Of a DNA stretch of 64,000 bases, positions 42,954 through 56,425 are shown piece after piece; positions within the stretch are counted from its first letter, which is position 1; every line of letters begins with the position of its first letter. Location: contig JADJVX010000021.1 in the NCBI GenBank assembly GCA_016710385.1, positions 1-64,000 on the forward strand, written 5' to 3'. The translations under genes were made by a program, and so were the position numbers. The DNA is from Actinomycetales bacterium. Lineage in GTDB: Bacteria; Actinomycetota; Actinomycetes; Actinomycetales; Dermatophilaceae. The notes under the pieces were generated by a model, which was not told the origin of the DNA, made no database searches, and was given only the letters and a program-made list of their open reading frames with translations.

Positions 42954-43598
42954 ATGGCCACCGCTGCCAAGTCAGCAGCCATCGCCGAGCTCGCGGAGAA
43001 CTTCCGCACCTCGGGTGCGGCCGTGCTCACCGAGTACCGCGGTCTGACCGTGAAGCAGCTCACCGAGCTGCGCACCTCGATTCGCGAGCACGCGACCTAC
43101 GCCGTGGTGAAGAACACCCTCACCGAGCTTGCCGCCAAGGAGGCCGGAGTCTCGGCCTTCGACGGGCAGCTCACCGGCCCCTCGGCCATCGTCTTCGTCA
43201 CCGGAGACGCCGTCGAGACGGCCAAGAAGCTGCGGGACTTCGCCAAGGCCAACCCCCTGCTCGTCATCAAGAGCGGCATGCTCGACGGCAAGCCGCTCAG
43301 CGCTGACGACATCAAGAAGCTCGCGGACCTCGAGTCCCGCGAGGTTCTCCTGGCCAAGTTGGCCGGGGCCCTGCAGGCCTCGCTCAGCAAGGCCGTCTAC
43401 CTGTTCGCGGCCCCGCTTTCGCAGGCTGCTCGCACGGTCGACGCACTGCGCGCCAAGGTGGCCGAGGCCGGCCCCCAGGGCGCGGCTGCGTCGGACGCGC
43501 CGCAGGACGCACCTCAGGATGCACCGCAGGACAGCGCCGCTGCCGATGTGCAGGACGCACCCACCGAAGACGTCGCCACGGGTGGCGACCAGGCCTGA
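42954..43598 (+). CDS. rplJ: 50S ribosomal protein L10
   Basis: 214 residues: the L10 fold (SAAIAELAENFRTSGAAVLTEYRGLTV, YAVVKNTLTELAAKEAG, LTGPSAIVFV) and a long C-terminal helix for L7/L12 dimers. It then has an acidic extension with a threefold APQD repeat that exceeds the usual family length. GGAAGGAGG precedes the ATG. Confidence 0.97.
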   Translation: MATAAKSAAIAELAENFRTSGAAVLTEYRGLTVKQLTELRTSIREHATYAVVKNTLTELAAKEAGVSAFDGQLTGPSAIVFVTGDAVETAKKLRDFAKANPLLVIKSGMLDGKPLSADDIKKLADLESREVLLAKLAGALQASLSKAVYLFAAPLSQAARTVDALRAKVAEAGPQGAAASDAPQDAPQDAPQDSAAADVQDAPTEDVATGGDQA

Positions 43599-43662
43599 GC
43601 CTCGGCTCGGACCATCCACTACACACGCCACTCACGGCACAGATTAGGAAGGAACGCCAACC

Positions 43663-44049
43663 ATGGCGAAGCTCAGCACCGACGAGCTCCTTGAGGCCTT
43701 CAAGGAGATGACCCTGATCGAGCTCTCCGAGTTCGTCAAGCAGTTCGAGGAGACCTTCGGGGTCACCGCTGCCGCGCCGGTCGCCGTCGCGGCCGCCCCG
43801 GCCGCTGGCGGCACCGACGCCCCGGCCGAGGAGGAGAAGGACGAGTTCGATGTCGTCCTCGTTGCCGCCGGCGACAAGAAGATCCAGGTCATCAAGGAGG
43901 TCCGCGCCCTCACGTCGCTCGGCCTCAAGGAGGCCAAGGACCTCGTCGACGGCGCCCCCAAGGCGGTCCTCGAGAAGGTCGACAAGGCTGCGGCCGACAA
44001 GGCCAAGGAGCAGCTCGAGAGCGCCGGCGCCACCGTCGAGCTCAAGTGA
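43663..44049 (+). CDS. rplL: 50S ribosomal protein L7/L12
   Basis: 128 residues: an N-terminal dimerisation helix, an Ala-rich hinge (about 40-55) and a C-terminal factor-binding domain (EFDVVLVAAGDKKIQVIKEV, LGLKEAKDLVD). Start has TTAGGAAGGA. Followed at 45 bp by a strong terminator. Confidence 0.98.
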   Translation: MAKLSTDELLEAFKEMTLIELSEFVKQFEETFGVTAAAPVAVAAAPAAGGTDAPAEEEKDEFDVVLVAAGDKKIQVIKEVRALTSLGLKEAKDLVDGAPKAVLEKVDKAAADKAKEQLESAGATVELK

Positions 44050-44093
44050 AGTCTTCCGGTATGCCGTGACCCGGCAGACCGGATCGCTGCAAA

Positions 44094-44135
44094 GCCAGCA
44101 GGCCCGACCGCACATCCGCGGTCGGGCCTGCTGGC
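44094..44135. terminator. Bidirectional terminator between rplL and the hydrolase gene
   Basis: A perfect 18-bp stem, GCCAGCAGGCCCGACCGC paired with GCGGTCGGGCCTGCTGGC around ACATCC, lies between convergent genes. The U tract is weak, but position and stability fit termination of both. Confidence 0.85.
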
Positions 44136-44157
44136 TGTCTCAGCCGGTGTGAAGCGG

Positions 44158-45159
44158 TCAGTCGACCCGCACCAGGCCTCCGTGTGCGGGGTCGACGGTG
44201 ACCGGGATGGGGTCGGACAGTTCGCCGATGAACCCGTCCGCACCGATGTTGCGGAAACCGATGAGGTGCCAGCGTCCGGCGTGCGCGACCAGCCGCGCGG
44301 CATACAGGTCGTCGTGGTCGAAGCGGCGGGCTGCGGCGATGTCGAAGGGTCCGAGCAGCGACGGCCCCGTGACACTGAAGACGCCACCCCGCCCGTGGCG
44401 GGCGAGCCCGTCTGCGTCCAATTGCGGTGTGTCACAACAGAACAGCAACGTCGGTATGCCGTCGACGATCTCGACCTGGTTGACCTCCAGCTGCCCGAAG
44501 CCGGTGTGCGGCTGCGTGATGGGTGGCAACACGTCCCAGGAGAGCAGGTCGTCGGACACCGCATGCCCGACGACGCCTCGCCCCGCGTCGGGGCCGTGCG
44601 TGGCGCGGGCGGTGATGAGCATGTGCCAGCGGCCGTCGGCCGAGCCGTCGGTCGAGCTGTTGGTCGAGCTGTCGGTCGAGCCGTCGCCTGGGTCGGCGTG
44701 CCGGAAGACGAACGGGTCGCGCCAGGCCTCGTCGCCCCACGCGGCGGTGCCGTACTGCTCGTACCACCGTGCGTCGCTGCTGACGAGAGCGTCGGACGAG
44801 ACCTTGTCCCAGGTCAGCAGGTCGGTCGAGCGGGCCGCTCCGATCCGCTGGACCAGGCCGTCATCGGCGTGGCGGGAGCCGGTGTAGAACATCCACCAGG
44901 TGCCCGCGTCGTCGCGGACCACGCTGCCGGTCCACGTGGTCCAGTCGTCGAAGGCGTCCTCGGTCGACGGCGCGAGCGCATCGGGAAGGACCTCCCAGTG
45001 ACGCAGGTCGTCGGACACCGCATGTCCGATGCTGGGGTGGCGGTGTCGTCGCTCGGGATCCACGAGCGACCGGTCGGCCTGCAGATAGAACACGTGATGG
45101 CGGCCCTCGTGCACGGCATACCAGGAGTCCCAGATCCAACGGTCGGTGAGCCGCAGCAT
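44158..45159 (-). CDS. GH32/GH43-like five-bladed beta-propeller hydrolase
   Basis: A 333-residue cytosolic protein resembling fructan/arabinan-acting propellers: an N-terminal WIWDSWY (candidate nucleophile Asp), TWTGSVV, WRDPFVF (transition-state Asp of RDP) and EVNQVEIVD. An inserted Ser/Thr/Asp-rich loop after RDPFVF is encoded by a 12-nt tandem repeat (about 44634-44690). Substrate unknown; assignment to GH32 or GH43 is uncertain. Confidence 0.7.
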   Translation of the reverse strand: MLRLTDRWIWDSWYAVHEGRHHVFYLQADRSLVDPERRHRHPSIGHAVSDDLRHWEVLPDALAPSTEDAFDDWTTWTGSVVRDDAGTWWMFYTGSRHADDGLVQRIGAARSTDLLTWDKVSSDALVSSDARWYEQYGTAAWGDEAWRDPFVFRHADPGDGSTDSSTNSSTDGSADGRWHMLITARATHGPDAGRGVVGHAVSDDLLSWDVLPPITQPHTGFGQLEVNQVEIVDGIPTLLFCCDTPQLDADGLARHGRGGVFSVTGPSLLGPFDIAAARRFDHDDLYAARLVAHAGRWHLIGFRNIGADGFIGELSDPIPVTVDPAHGGLVRVD

Positions 45160-45198
45160 GGTGAAAACGCTATCAACAGCCCGCCCGGCCGCCCGCGA

Positions 45199-46392
45199 TC
45201 AGTCGCCGAGCGCCCGCTCCAGCAACTCGGCAAGGTGAATGACCTGCACCGGCACGCGGGAGCGTTTGACTCCGGTGGCGAGCTGGCGCTGGCACACGAC
45301 GTTGAGCGACACGAGGTAATCCAGCCCGGCCTCCTGGGCCTGCACCATGGTCGGGGCCAAGACCGCCTGCGACATCGCCGGCTGCAGCATGGAGTAGGTG
45401 CCGGCACCCCCGCAACAGGTGCCGGCCGACGGCAACTCGACGTAGTCACCGATCTCGCGCAGCAAGGCCCGGGGCTGGGCACTGACGCCCATCCCGTTGC
45501 GCAATTGGCACGAGTCCTGCAAGCCGATCCGCGCGATCCGTCCGTCGATCATGATCGGGCGCAGCCGGGGCTTGGAGCTCGGGTCGGCCGCCCAGCGCGC
45601 GACGAGGAACTGCGACAGCTCCTGCACCCGCCCGTGCCCGAGTTGATGGTCCAGGTATGCCGCGCAGCCGCCCGAGGTCGACACGATGGTGCCCGGCATG
45701 GTCTGGCCCAGCGCCGCCGCGAGCCGGGCCCCCTCGACCGAGCCGCCATTGTGGGCGTGCAGGGCGCCACAACAGCCCTGACCGGAGGGCACGTCGGCAT
45801 CCGGGACCAGCCGCAGCACCGCCTTGCTGATGCCCGGGTAGAGCGAGCGCTCCATGCATCCGAGCATGATGTGCGGTCGGCTCGGGTCTGCCGGTCCGGT
45901 GGTCCGGGCCGCCCCGCGCACCAGGCCACCCGCGGCCAGCGCGGCGGTCACCCGCACGCCGGCGCGCAAGCCCCCCGCGACAAGCGGGGTATGCCGTCCG
46001 CGCCACTGATGGTCGCGCCACTGTTCGAGCAGCTCGCCGTATTTCACCCCGGCGGGGCACACCGTCTCGCAAGCCCGGCACCCCAGACAGAGACCGGCCT
46101 CGCGCTGGAGGGTCGGGTCGTCGGGATCGAGGCGGCCGTCCTCCAACGCCCGCATGAGGGTGATCCGTCCGCGGGGGGAGGAGTTCTCGAGCTTGGTCTG
46201 CGCGTAAGTGGGGCAGGCCGGCAGGCAAAAGCCGCACGAGATGCAGGCGGACAGCGTCTGCGGGTCGAAGATGCCCCGGGGCGTGGCCGTCGCGCTCCCG
46301 CTGCCCAACTCCGGCTTCCGATCGGGCTGCTGCCGCGGGTCTGGCTCCTGCTCCGGTTGGGAGAAGGCGCCCTGCGGCCCAGCGACAGTCAT
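45199..46392 (-). CDS. glcF: Glycolate oxidase iron-sulfur subunit
   Basis: 397 residues. Two 4Fe-4S motifs (CISCGFCLPACP, CLGCRACETVCP) and two cysteine-rich CCG domains (GCCGALHAHNGG, TCCGGAGTYS) match GlcF. It accepts electrons from GlcD and passes them to the membrane quinone pool. Start overlaps the glcD stop by 4 nt. No glcE is adjacent. Confidence 0.92.
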   Translation of the reverse strand: MTVAGPQGAFSQPEQEPDPRQQPDRKPELGSGSATATPRGIFDPQTLSACISCGFCLPACPTYAQTKLENSSPRGRITLMRALEDGRLDPDDPTLQREAGLCLGCRACETVCPAGVKYGELLEQWRDHQWRGRHTPLVAGGLRAGVRVTAALAAGGLVRGAARTTGPADPSRPHIMLGCMERSLYPGISKAVLRLVPDADVPSGQGCCGALHAHNGGSVEGARLAAALGQTMPGTIVSTSGGCAAYLDHQLGHGRVQELSQFLVARWAADPSSKPRLRPIMIDGRIARIGLQDSCQLRNGMGVSAQPRALLREIGDYVELPSAGTCCGGAGTYSMLQPAMSQAVLAPTMVQAQEAGLDYLVSLNVVCQRQLATGVKRSRVPVQVIHLAELLERALGD

Positions 46393-47864
46393 GAGCCGAG
46401 CTTGCCGGGGTTGAGGATTCCGGCCGGGTCGAAGGCCGCCTTGAGCCGGCGCAACAGCGCCATCTGGTCGGCGCCGAGACGGCGCTCCAGATAGGGCCGT
46501 TTGGCCGCCCCGACCCCGTGTTCGCCGGTGATGGTGCCGCCGAGCTCGATAGCCGTATCGAAGACGTCGGAGAAGGCTGCCTCGGCGCGATGGCGCACGT
46601 CGCCGTCGGCGGGGTCGAAGACGATCGTCGGGTGCAGGTTGCCGTCGCCGGCGTGCCCGAAGGTCGCGCAGACGACGTTGTGCCGCGCGGCGATGGCATC
46701 GATCCGGTCGACCATCTCGGCCAGCCGGGTGCGCGGCACCGTGGCGTCCTCGAGCATGGTGATGGGTGCCAACCGGGCCAGTGCCGGCAGCGAGCAGCGG
46801 CGCGCGGTCAGCAGCGCCTCCGACTCGGCGATGTCGCGGGCCATCGTCACGCCGCGGGCGCCCTCGCGCTCACAGGTGTTCGCCATGATCGCCAGCGACC
46901 GCTCGACCGCCTCTGCGGTGCCGTCGTCGCCGAAGAGCAACAGTGCCCCGGCTTCGCGGTCCAGTCCGAGTTTGGCGAAGTCCTCCACAGCATTGATGCA
47001 CCGGTTGTCGAGGAACTCCAGGGTCGCGGGCACGATGCCGTCGTGGATGACCCCGGCGACGGCTCGGCTGGCATGGGCCAAGGTGGGGAAGTAGGCCACC
47101 CCGGTGCGGGCGATCGCGGGCATCGGCAGCAGCGCGACCGTCACCTCCGTGATCACGGCGAGGGTGCCCTCCGAGCCGGTGAGCAGCCGGGTGAGGTCGT
47201 AGCCCGCGACGTCTTTCCAGAGCCGCCCACCGGTGCGGATCACCTCGCCGGTCGGCAGGACCGCCTCCAGCCCGAGGACGTAGTTGCGGGTGACGCCGTA
47301 CTTCAACCCGCGCAGCCCGCCGGCACACATCGCGACATTGCCGGCCACGGTCGACACGGTGCGCGAGCCGGGGTCCGGGGCGTAGAGCAGGCCCTTGGCA
47401 GCTGCCGCATCGGCGAGTTCGGCCGTGGTCACCCCGGCCTCGACGACGGCGAGCAACTCGTCGCCGCTGATCTCCTTGAGGGCTGTCATCCGGGTAAGGA
47501 CCAGGACGATGCCGCCGTGCTCGGGGATCGTCGCAGCGGCCAGGTTGGAGCCTGCTCCCCGAGGCGTCACCGGTATGCCGTGCTCCGTCGCCAACCGCAG
47601 CACCTGGGCCACTTCGCTGGTGGTGGCTGGGAGCAGGACACATCCAGGTCTGGACCTGAACAATGGCGTCGCGTCTCGAGCGTACGGCTCGACGTCACCG
47701 TCGCTCACCAGCACGTGGTCGGCCCCGACGATCGAGCGCAACCGATCGAGGATGTCGGGCGGCACCGGCCGACCGGCTCCGGCGGGAAGCCGCGGGGCCG
47801 TCGGGGTCAGGTCCGAGGAGGATGTGGGGGAGGGGGTCAGGGCAGAGACCGGCAGACCAGACAT
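46389..47864 (-). CDS. glcD: Glycolate oxidase FAD-linked subunit
   Basis: A 491-residue FAD-binding-4 oxidase. The PCMH-type FAD site PRGAGSNLAAATIP, then PDPGSRTVSTVAGNVAMCAGG, and the C-terminal cap with FGHAGDGNLHPTI and TITGEHGVGAAKR are all present. It oxidises glycolate or D-lactate to the 2-oxoacid. GAAAGGAG precedes the ATG. First gene of a glcDF pair lying between rplL and rpoB. Confidence 0.93.
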   Translation of the reverse strand: MSGLPVSALTPSPTSSSDLTPTAPRLPAGAGRPVPPDILDRLRSIVGADHVLVSDGDVEPYARDATPLFRSRPGCVLLPATTSEVAQVLRLATEHGIPVTPRGAGSNLAAATIPEHGGIVLVLTRMTALKEISGDELLAVVEAGVTTAELADAAAAKGLLYAPDPGSRTVSTVAGNVAMCAGGLRGLKYGVTRNYVLGLEAVLPTGEVIRTGGRLWKDVAGYDLTRLLTGSEGTLAVITEVTVALLPMPAIARTGVAYFPTLAHASRAVAGVIHDGIVPATLEFLDNRCINAVEDFAKLGLDREAGALLLFGDDGTAEAVERSLAIMANTCEREGARGVTMARDIAESEALLTARRCSLPALARLAPITMLEDATVPRTRLAEMVDRIDAIAARHNVVCATFGHAGDGNLHPTIVFDPADGDVRHRAEAAFSDVFDTAIELGGTITGEHGVGAAKRPYLERRLGADQMALLRRLKAAFDPAGILNPGKLGS

Positions 47865-47910
47865 GGCTGCTCCTTTCGGGAGCGGGGCGGCTGACCACGT
47901 CCCGCCATCC

Positions 47911-48330
47911 TCACCCCTGGTGGGCGTGGCGTCCAGATGCAGGGGGCCGGCGATAGCGGACGGCCACCATGACGACGATCAGTCTGAGCAGCGCCACGAC
48001 CCCGGCGACGGCCCCGGGGAGGGCCTCCCACGGCATACGCAAGGTGCGCTCGGGTGGCCCGACAGCCAGCGGCTCGTGAAACGGCACGTTGATCAGGTCC
48101 AGTGACGTCGACCGAGAGACGTCTCGGGCCAGTGGGCCCATGGCCCAACAAACACGCCGCAGCGAGGGCAAGCGCCGTAAGGAGACCGGCCTTCGAACCG
48201 CACTCCCGGGGTAGCCGGCGGCATCGAGCTTCATCGGGACCCGATCGGGCATGGCGATCGCCGCCCACAACAGCAGCACCGCCAACGCCACCGACACCGC
48301 GGCCCAGAGGGCCCGCGCAACCCACGGCAT
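47911..48330 (-). CDS. Small membrane protein, DUF1648-like, possibly degraded
   Basis: 139 residues with membrane helices near 8-26 and 100-125. Between them IAMPDRVPMKLDAAGYP recalls the DUF1648 motif, and LINVPFHE recalls its second conserved stretch, but the middle is Arg-rich and unlike the family, so a frameshifted or decayed gene is possible. Its ATG lies in a GGTATGCCG octamer. Confidence 0.45.
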   Translation of the reverse strand: MPWVARALWAAVSVALAVLLLWAAIAMPDRVPMKLDAAGYPGSAVRRPVSLRRLPSLRRVCWAMGPLARDVSRSTSLDLINVPFHEPLAVGPPERTLRMPWEALPGAVAGVVALLRLIVVMVAVRYRRPPASGRHAHQG

Positions 48331-48717
48331 ACCACCAATGCGTGCCGTGACAAGCCTTCTTACGCCCCCGGTGGAAGCGATGATGTGACGTGTCGAACCG
48401 TGTGCCGTCTTGACGATCCGCGCTCGTCAGGCCATCCTCATTGCATCGGTTCCAGCTCGACGACCCGGTGCAGGCGTCTTTGAGGACGCCCCAGACCTGA
48501 GGTCCGCGCGATGTCTCGCGTGTCTGAGTTTGACTCGACTGGACAGTCATGCCTTCAATGACGTAAGCTCCCCTTTTGCGCTGCCTATGCCCTGAACCCT
48601 CCTCTCCCGCCGAGCGCTCACCGACGTCATGTCCAGGTGGCTACCGGCTGGAGGACTGTGTCGGGGCCTGATCGGGCGGTGCGACGACCAGACAGCACGC
48701 CTGTGGAAGGACCCCCG
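48331..48717 (+). promoter_or_regulatory. rpoB upstream region
   Basis: No credible gene in these 387 bp. A candidate promoter is TTGACT (48530-48535) with TTCAAT (48554-48559), spacer 18, about 160 bp before rpoB; an alternative TTGACG lies near 48413. The long untranslated leader is normal for rpoB. Confidence 0.4.
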
Positions 48718-51700
48718 TTGGCTGCCTCGCGCAACGTGTCCCAGAACGTCACTCCTGCAGTCACGGCTCGGACGGCCTCTGGTCGCCTGAGCTTTGCTCA
48801 GATCCACGAGCCGCTCGAGGTTCCTGATCTGTTGGCGCTGCAGACCGAAAGCTTCGACTGGCTGCTCGGCAACGAGCGCTGGCAGGCGCGAGTCGCGGCC
48901 GCCAAGGCCGAGGGCCGCACCGACGTCCCCGACCGGTCCGGGCTGGAGGAGATCTTCGACGAGATCTCGCCGATCGAGGACTTCTCCGGGTCGATGTCGC
49001 TGTCCTTCCGCGACCACCGCTTCGAGGAGACCCGCAAGACCATCGAGTCCTGCAAGGAGCGCGACCAGACCTACGACGCTCCGCTGTTCGTCACCGCGGA
49101 GTTCATGAACACCAACACCGGCGAGATCAAGAGCCAGACGGTGTTCATGGGTGACTTCCCGCTGATGACCGAGCGCGGCACCTTCATCATCAACGGCACC
49201 GAGCGGGTCGTCGTCAGCCAGCTCGTCCGCAGCCCGGGCGCCTACTTCGAGCGCACCGCCGACAAGACGTCCGACAAGGACATCTTCACCGCCAAGATCA
49301 TCCCGAGCCGCGGTGCCTGGCTGGAGTTCGAGATCGACAAGCGCGACATGGTCGGCGTCCGGGTCGACCGCAAGCGCAAGCAGTCGGTCACCGTGCTGCT
49401 CAAGGCGCTGGGCTGGACCAACGACCAGATCCTCGAGGCTTTCGGCGACTACGAGTCGATGCGTCTCACCCTGGAGAAGGACCACACCCAGGGCCAGGAC
49501 GACGCGCTGCTGGACATCTACCGCAAGCTGCGCCCGGGCGAGCCCCCGACCAAGGAAGCCGCCCAGACGCTGCTCGACAACCTCTACTTCAACCCCAAGC
49601 GCTACGACCTGGCCAAGGTCGGTCGCTACAAGCTGGGCAAGAAGCTCGGGGTCGAGGCGCCGCTGTCGGCCTCCACGCTGTCGATCGACGACATCGTCGC
49701 GACGATCAAATACATCGTCGCGCTGCACGCCGGCGAGACCACCATCGCGGGTCGCCGCAACGGCGAAGCCGTCGAGTTGATCGTCGAGACCGACGACATC
49801 GACCACTTCGGCAACCGTCGCCTGCGCAGCGTCGGCGAGCTCATCCAGAACCAGGTCCGCACCGGCCTGTCCCGGATGGAGCGCGTCGTGCGCGAGCGCA
49901 TGACGACCCAGGACGTCGAGGCGATCACGCCGCAGACGCTCATCAACATCCGCCCGGTGGTCGCGTCCATCCGCGAGTTCTTCGGCACCAGCCAGCTCTC
50001 GCAGTTCATGGACCAGAACAACCCGCTGGCCGGTCTGACCCACAAGCGTCGTCTGTCGGCGCTCGGCCCCGGTGGTCTCTCGCGCGACCGCGCGGGCATG
50101 GAGGTCCGTGACGTCCACTCCAGCCACTACGGCCGGATGTGCCCGATCGAGACCCCGGAAGGTCCCAACATCGGCCTGATCGGGTCGCTCGCGTCCTACG
50201 GGCGGATCAACGCCTTCGGGTTCGTCGAGACGCCCTACCGCAAGGTGGTGGGCGGCCGCGTGACCGACGAGGTGCACTACCTCTCGGCCGACGAGGAAGA
50301 CCTCTACGTCAAGGCTCAGGCCAACGCCGCGCTCAACCCCGACGGCACCTTCGCCGAGGAGCGCGTCCTGGTCCGCACCAAGGGCGGCGAGCTCGAATAC
50401 ATCCCGGGCCTCGACGTCGACTACATGGACGTCTCGGCCCGCCAGATGGTCTCGGCGGCCACCGCGCTCATCCCGTTCCTCGAGCACGACGACGCCAACC
50501 GGGCCCTCATGGGCTCCAACATGCAGCGCCAGGCGGTGCCGCTGGTCAAGAGCGAGGCCCCGCTGGTCGGCACCGGCATGGAGCACCGCGCCGCCATCGA
50601 CTCCGGTGACGTCGTCATCGCCGAGGCCGCCGGTGTCGTCACCGAGGTCTCCGCCGACCTGGTGACGGTCGCCCAGGACGACGGCACCAACCGCACCTAC
50701 CGGATCGCCAAGTTCAAGCGCTCCAACCAGGGCAACTGCTACAACCAGGTGGTCCGCATCACCGAGGGCGACCGGGTCGAGAAGGGCGGGCTCATCGCCG
50801 ACGGCCCGGCGACCGACGGTGGCGAGATGGCCCTCGGGCGCAACCTGCTCGTGGCGTTCATGCCGTGGGAGGGCCACAACTACGAGGACGCGATCATCCT
50901 CTCCCAGCGTCTGGTGCAGGACGACGTCCTCTCCTCGATCCACATCGAGGAGCACGAGGTCGACGCCCGCGACACCAAGCTGGGCCCGGAGGAGATCACC
51001 CGCGACATCCCCAACGTCTCCGAGGAGGTCCTCGCCGATCTCGACGAGCGCGGGATCATCCGCATCGGCGCCGAGGTGCGCGACGGCGACCTGCTCGTCG
51101 GCAAGGTCACGCCCAAGGGTGAGACCGAGCTGACCCCCGAGGAGCGGCTGCTGCGCGCGATCTTCGGCGAGAAGGCCCGCGAGGTCCGTGACACCTCGCT
51201 CAAGGTGCCCCACGGCGAGACCGGCACGGTCATCGACGTGCGCGTCTTCGACAAGGAGGACGGCGACGACCTGCCTCCTGGGGTCAACCAGCTGGTGCGG
51301 GTCTACGTCGCCAACCGGCGCAAGATCACCGACGGCGACAAGCTCGCCGGCCGCCACGGCAACAAGGGCGTCATCTCCAAGATCCTCCCGATCGAGGACA
51401 TGCCCTTCCTGGAGGACGGCACGCCGGTCGACGTCGTGCTCAACCCGCTCGGTGTCCCGGGCCGGATGAACGTCGGTCAGATCCTCGAGTTGCACCTGGG
51501 CTGGGCCGCCTCGCGCGGCTGGCAGATCGAGGGCTCGCCGGAGTGGGCGGCCAACATCCCGGCCGACAATTACCACGCTCCGGCCGGCACCCGGGTCGCG
51601 AGCCCGGTCTTCGACGGCGCCAAAGAGGACATCATCACCGGCCTGCTCGACTCGACGCACCAGACCCGCGACGGCGTGCGCCTCATCGACAAGTCCGGCA

Positions 51701-52212
51701 AGACCCGCCTCTTCGACGGCCGCTCCGGCGAGCCGTTCCCCGAGCCGGTGTCGGTGGGCTACATGTACATCCTCAAGCTCCACCACCTCGTCGACGACAA
51801 GATCCACGCGCGCTCGACCGGGCCCTACTCGATGATCACCCAGCAGCCGCTCGGCGGGAAGGCCCAGTTCGGTGGCCAGCGCTTCGGTGAGATGGAGGTC
51901 TGGGCGCTCGAGGCCTACGGCGCGGCATACACGCTGCAAGAGCTGCTGACCATCAAGTCCGACGACGTGCCGGGCCGGGTCAAGGTCTACGAGGCGATCG
52001 TCAAGGGCGAAAACATCCCCGACTCGGGCATCCCGGAGTCCTTCAAGGTGCTCCTCAAGGAAATGCAGTCGCTGTGCCTGAACGTCGAGGTCCTCTCCTC
52101 CGACGGCCAGACCATCGAGATGAAGGAAGCGGACGAGGACGTGTTCCGCGCCGCCGAGGAGCTCGGGATCGACCTGTCGCGGCGCGAGCCGAGTTCGGTC
52201 GAAGAAGTCTGA
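48718..52212 (+). CDS. rpoB: RNA polymerase beta subunit
   Basis: 1164 residues from TTG 48718, preceded by GGAAGGA; the in-frame ATG 81 bp earlier would add a non-conserved stretch. Family hallmarks include LLALQTESFDWLLGN, the rifampicin region (FFGTSQLSQFMDQNNPLAGL, then THKRRLSALGPGGL with His and Ser in their sensitive forms), GRMCPIETPEGPNIGLI, and the C-terminal KAQFGGQRFGEMEVWALEAYG. No resistance substitution is apparent. Confidence 0.98.
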   Translation: MAASRNVSQNVTPAVTARTASGRLSFAQIHEPLEVPDLLALQTESFDWLLGNERWQARVAAAKAEGRTDVPDRSGLEEIFDEISPIEDFSGSMSLSFRDHRFEETRKTIESCKERDQTYDAPLFVTAEFMNTNTGEIKSQTVFMGDFPLMTERGTFIINGTERVVVSQLVRSPGAYFERTADKTSDKDIFTAKIIPSRGAWLEFEIDKRDMVGVRVDRKRKQSVTVLLKALGWTNDQILEAFGDYESMRLTLEKDHTQGQDDALLDIYRKLRPGEPPTKEAAQTLLDNLYFNPKRYDLAKVGRYKLGKKLGVEAPLSASTLSIDDIVATIKYIVALHAGETTIAGRRNGEAVELIVETDDIDHFGNRRLRSVGELIQNQVRTGLSRMERVVRERMTTQDVEAITPQTLINIRPVVASIREFFGTSQLSQFMDQNNPLAGLTHKRRLSALGPGGLSRDRAGMEVRDVHSSHYGRMCPIETPEGPNIGLIGSLASYGRINAFGFVETPYRKVVGGRVTDEVHYLSADEEDLYVKAQANAALNPDGTFAEERVLVRTKGGELEYIPGLDVDYMDVSARQMVSAATALIPFLEHDDANRALMGSNMQRQAVPLVKSEAPLVGTGMEHRAAIDSGDVVIAEAAGVVTEVSADLVTVAQDDGTNRTYRIAKFKRSNQGNCYNQVVRITEGDRVEKGGLIADGPATDGGEMALGRNLLVAFMPWEGHNYEDAIILSQRLVQDDVLSSIHIEEHEVDARDTKLGPEEITRDIPNVSEEVLADLDERGIIRIGAEVRDGDLLVGKVTPKGETELTPEERLLRAIFGEKAREVRDTSLKVPHGETGTVIDVRVFDKEDGDDLPPGVNQLVRVYVANRRKITDGDKLAGRHGNKGVISKILPIEDMPFLEDGTPVDVVLNPLGVPGRMNVGQILELHLGWAASRGWQIEGSPEWAANIPADNYHAPAGTRVASPVFDGAKEDIITGLLDSTHQTRDGVRLIDKSGKTRLFDGRSGEPFPEPVSVGYMYILKLHHLVDDKIHARSTGPYSMITQQPLGGKAQFGGQRFGEMEVWALEAYGAAYTLQELLTIKSDDVPGRVKVYEAIVKGENIPDSGIPESFKVLLKEMQSLCLNVEVLSSDGQTIEMKEADEDVFRAAEELGIDLSRREPSSVEEV

Positions 52213-52223
52213 CCAGACACACC

Positions 52224-52268
52224 GGTATGCCGTCCCGCCCGCCGCAGCGGTGAGCGGCACGGCATACC
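52224..52268. promoter_or_regulatory. Inverted octamer pair between rpoB and rpoC
   Basis: GGTATGCCGT and ACGGCATACC flank a 25-nt loop that holds a further GCCGC/GCGGC pairing, giving a two-step hairpin in the 101-bp rpoB-rpoC spacer. It has no U tract, so complete termination is unlikely. Confidence 0.6.
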
Positions 52269-52313
52269 CCACGGACATCCTGACGAGACTTTTGTAACGA
52301 GAGAAGGAACCAC

Positions 52314-56237
<3,924 letters not shown>

Positions 56238-56425
56238 TCCGCTCGTCCTCGCGCGGCCGCCGCGCGCGGTCACGCACCACAGCGCAGTATGCCGCCCGCT
56301 CACCGCACGGTTTCGACCGGATGCTGAGCGGGCGGCTTGGTGCATTTCCGCAGATACCCGGCATCCCGGTAGCATCGTGCCGAGTCGCCCAAATGGTCGA
56401 GTCGGACGTCCCGGGGGAATGACCC

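Noticed and set aside
44634..44690. 12-nt tandem repeat as a regulatory element
   Set aside because: It is in frame within a hydrolase and simply encodes a Ser/Thr/Asp loop.
47911..48330. Confident DUF1648 gene
   Set aside because: Only two short motifs fit and the middle is atypical, so it is kept at low confidence as a possible decayed gene.
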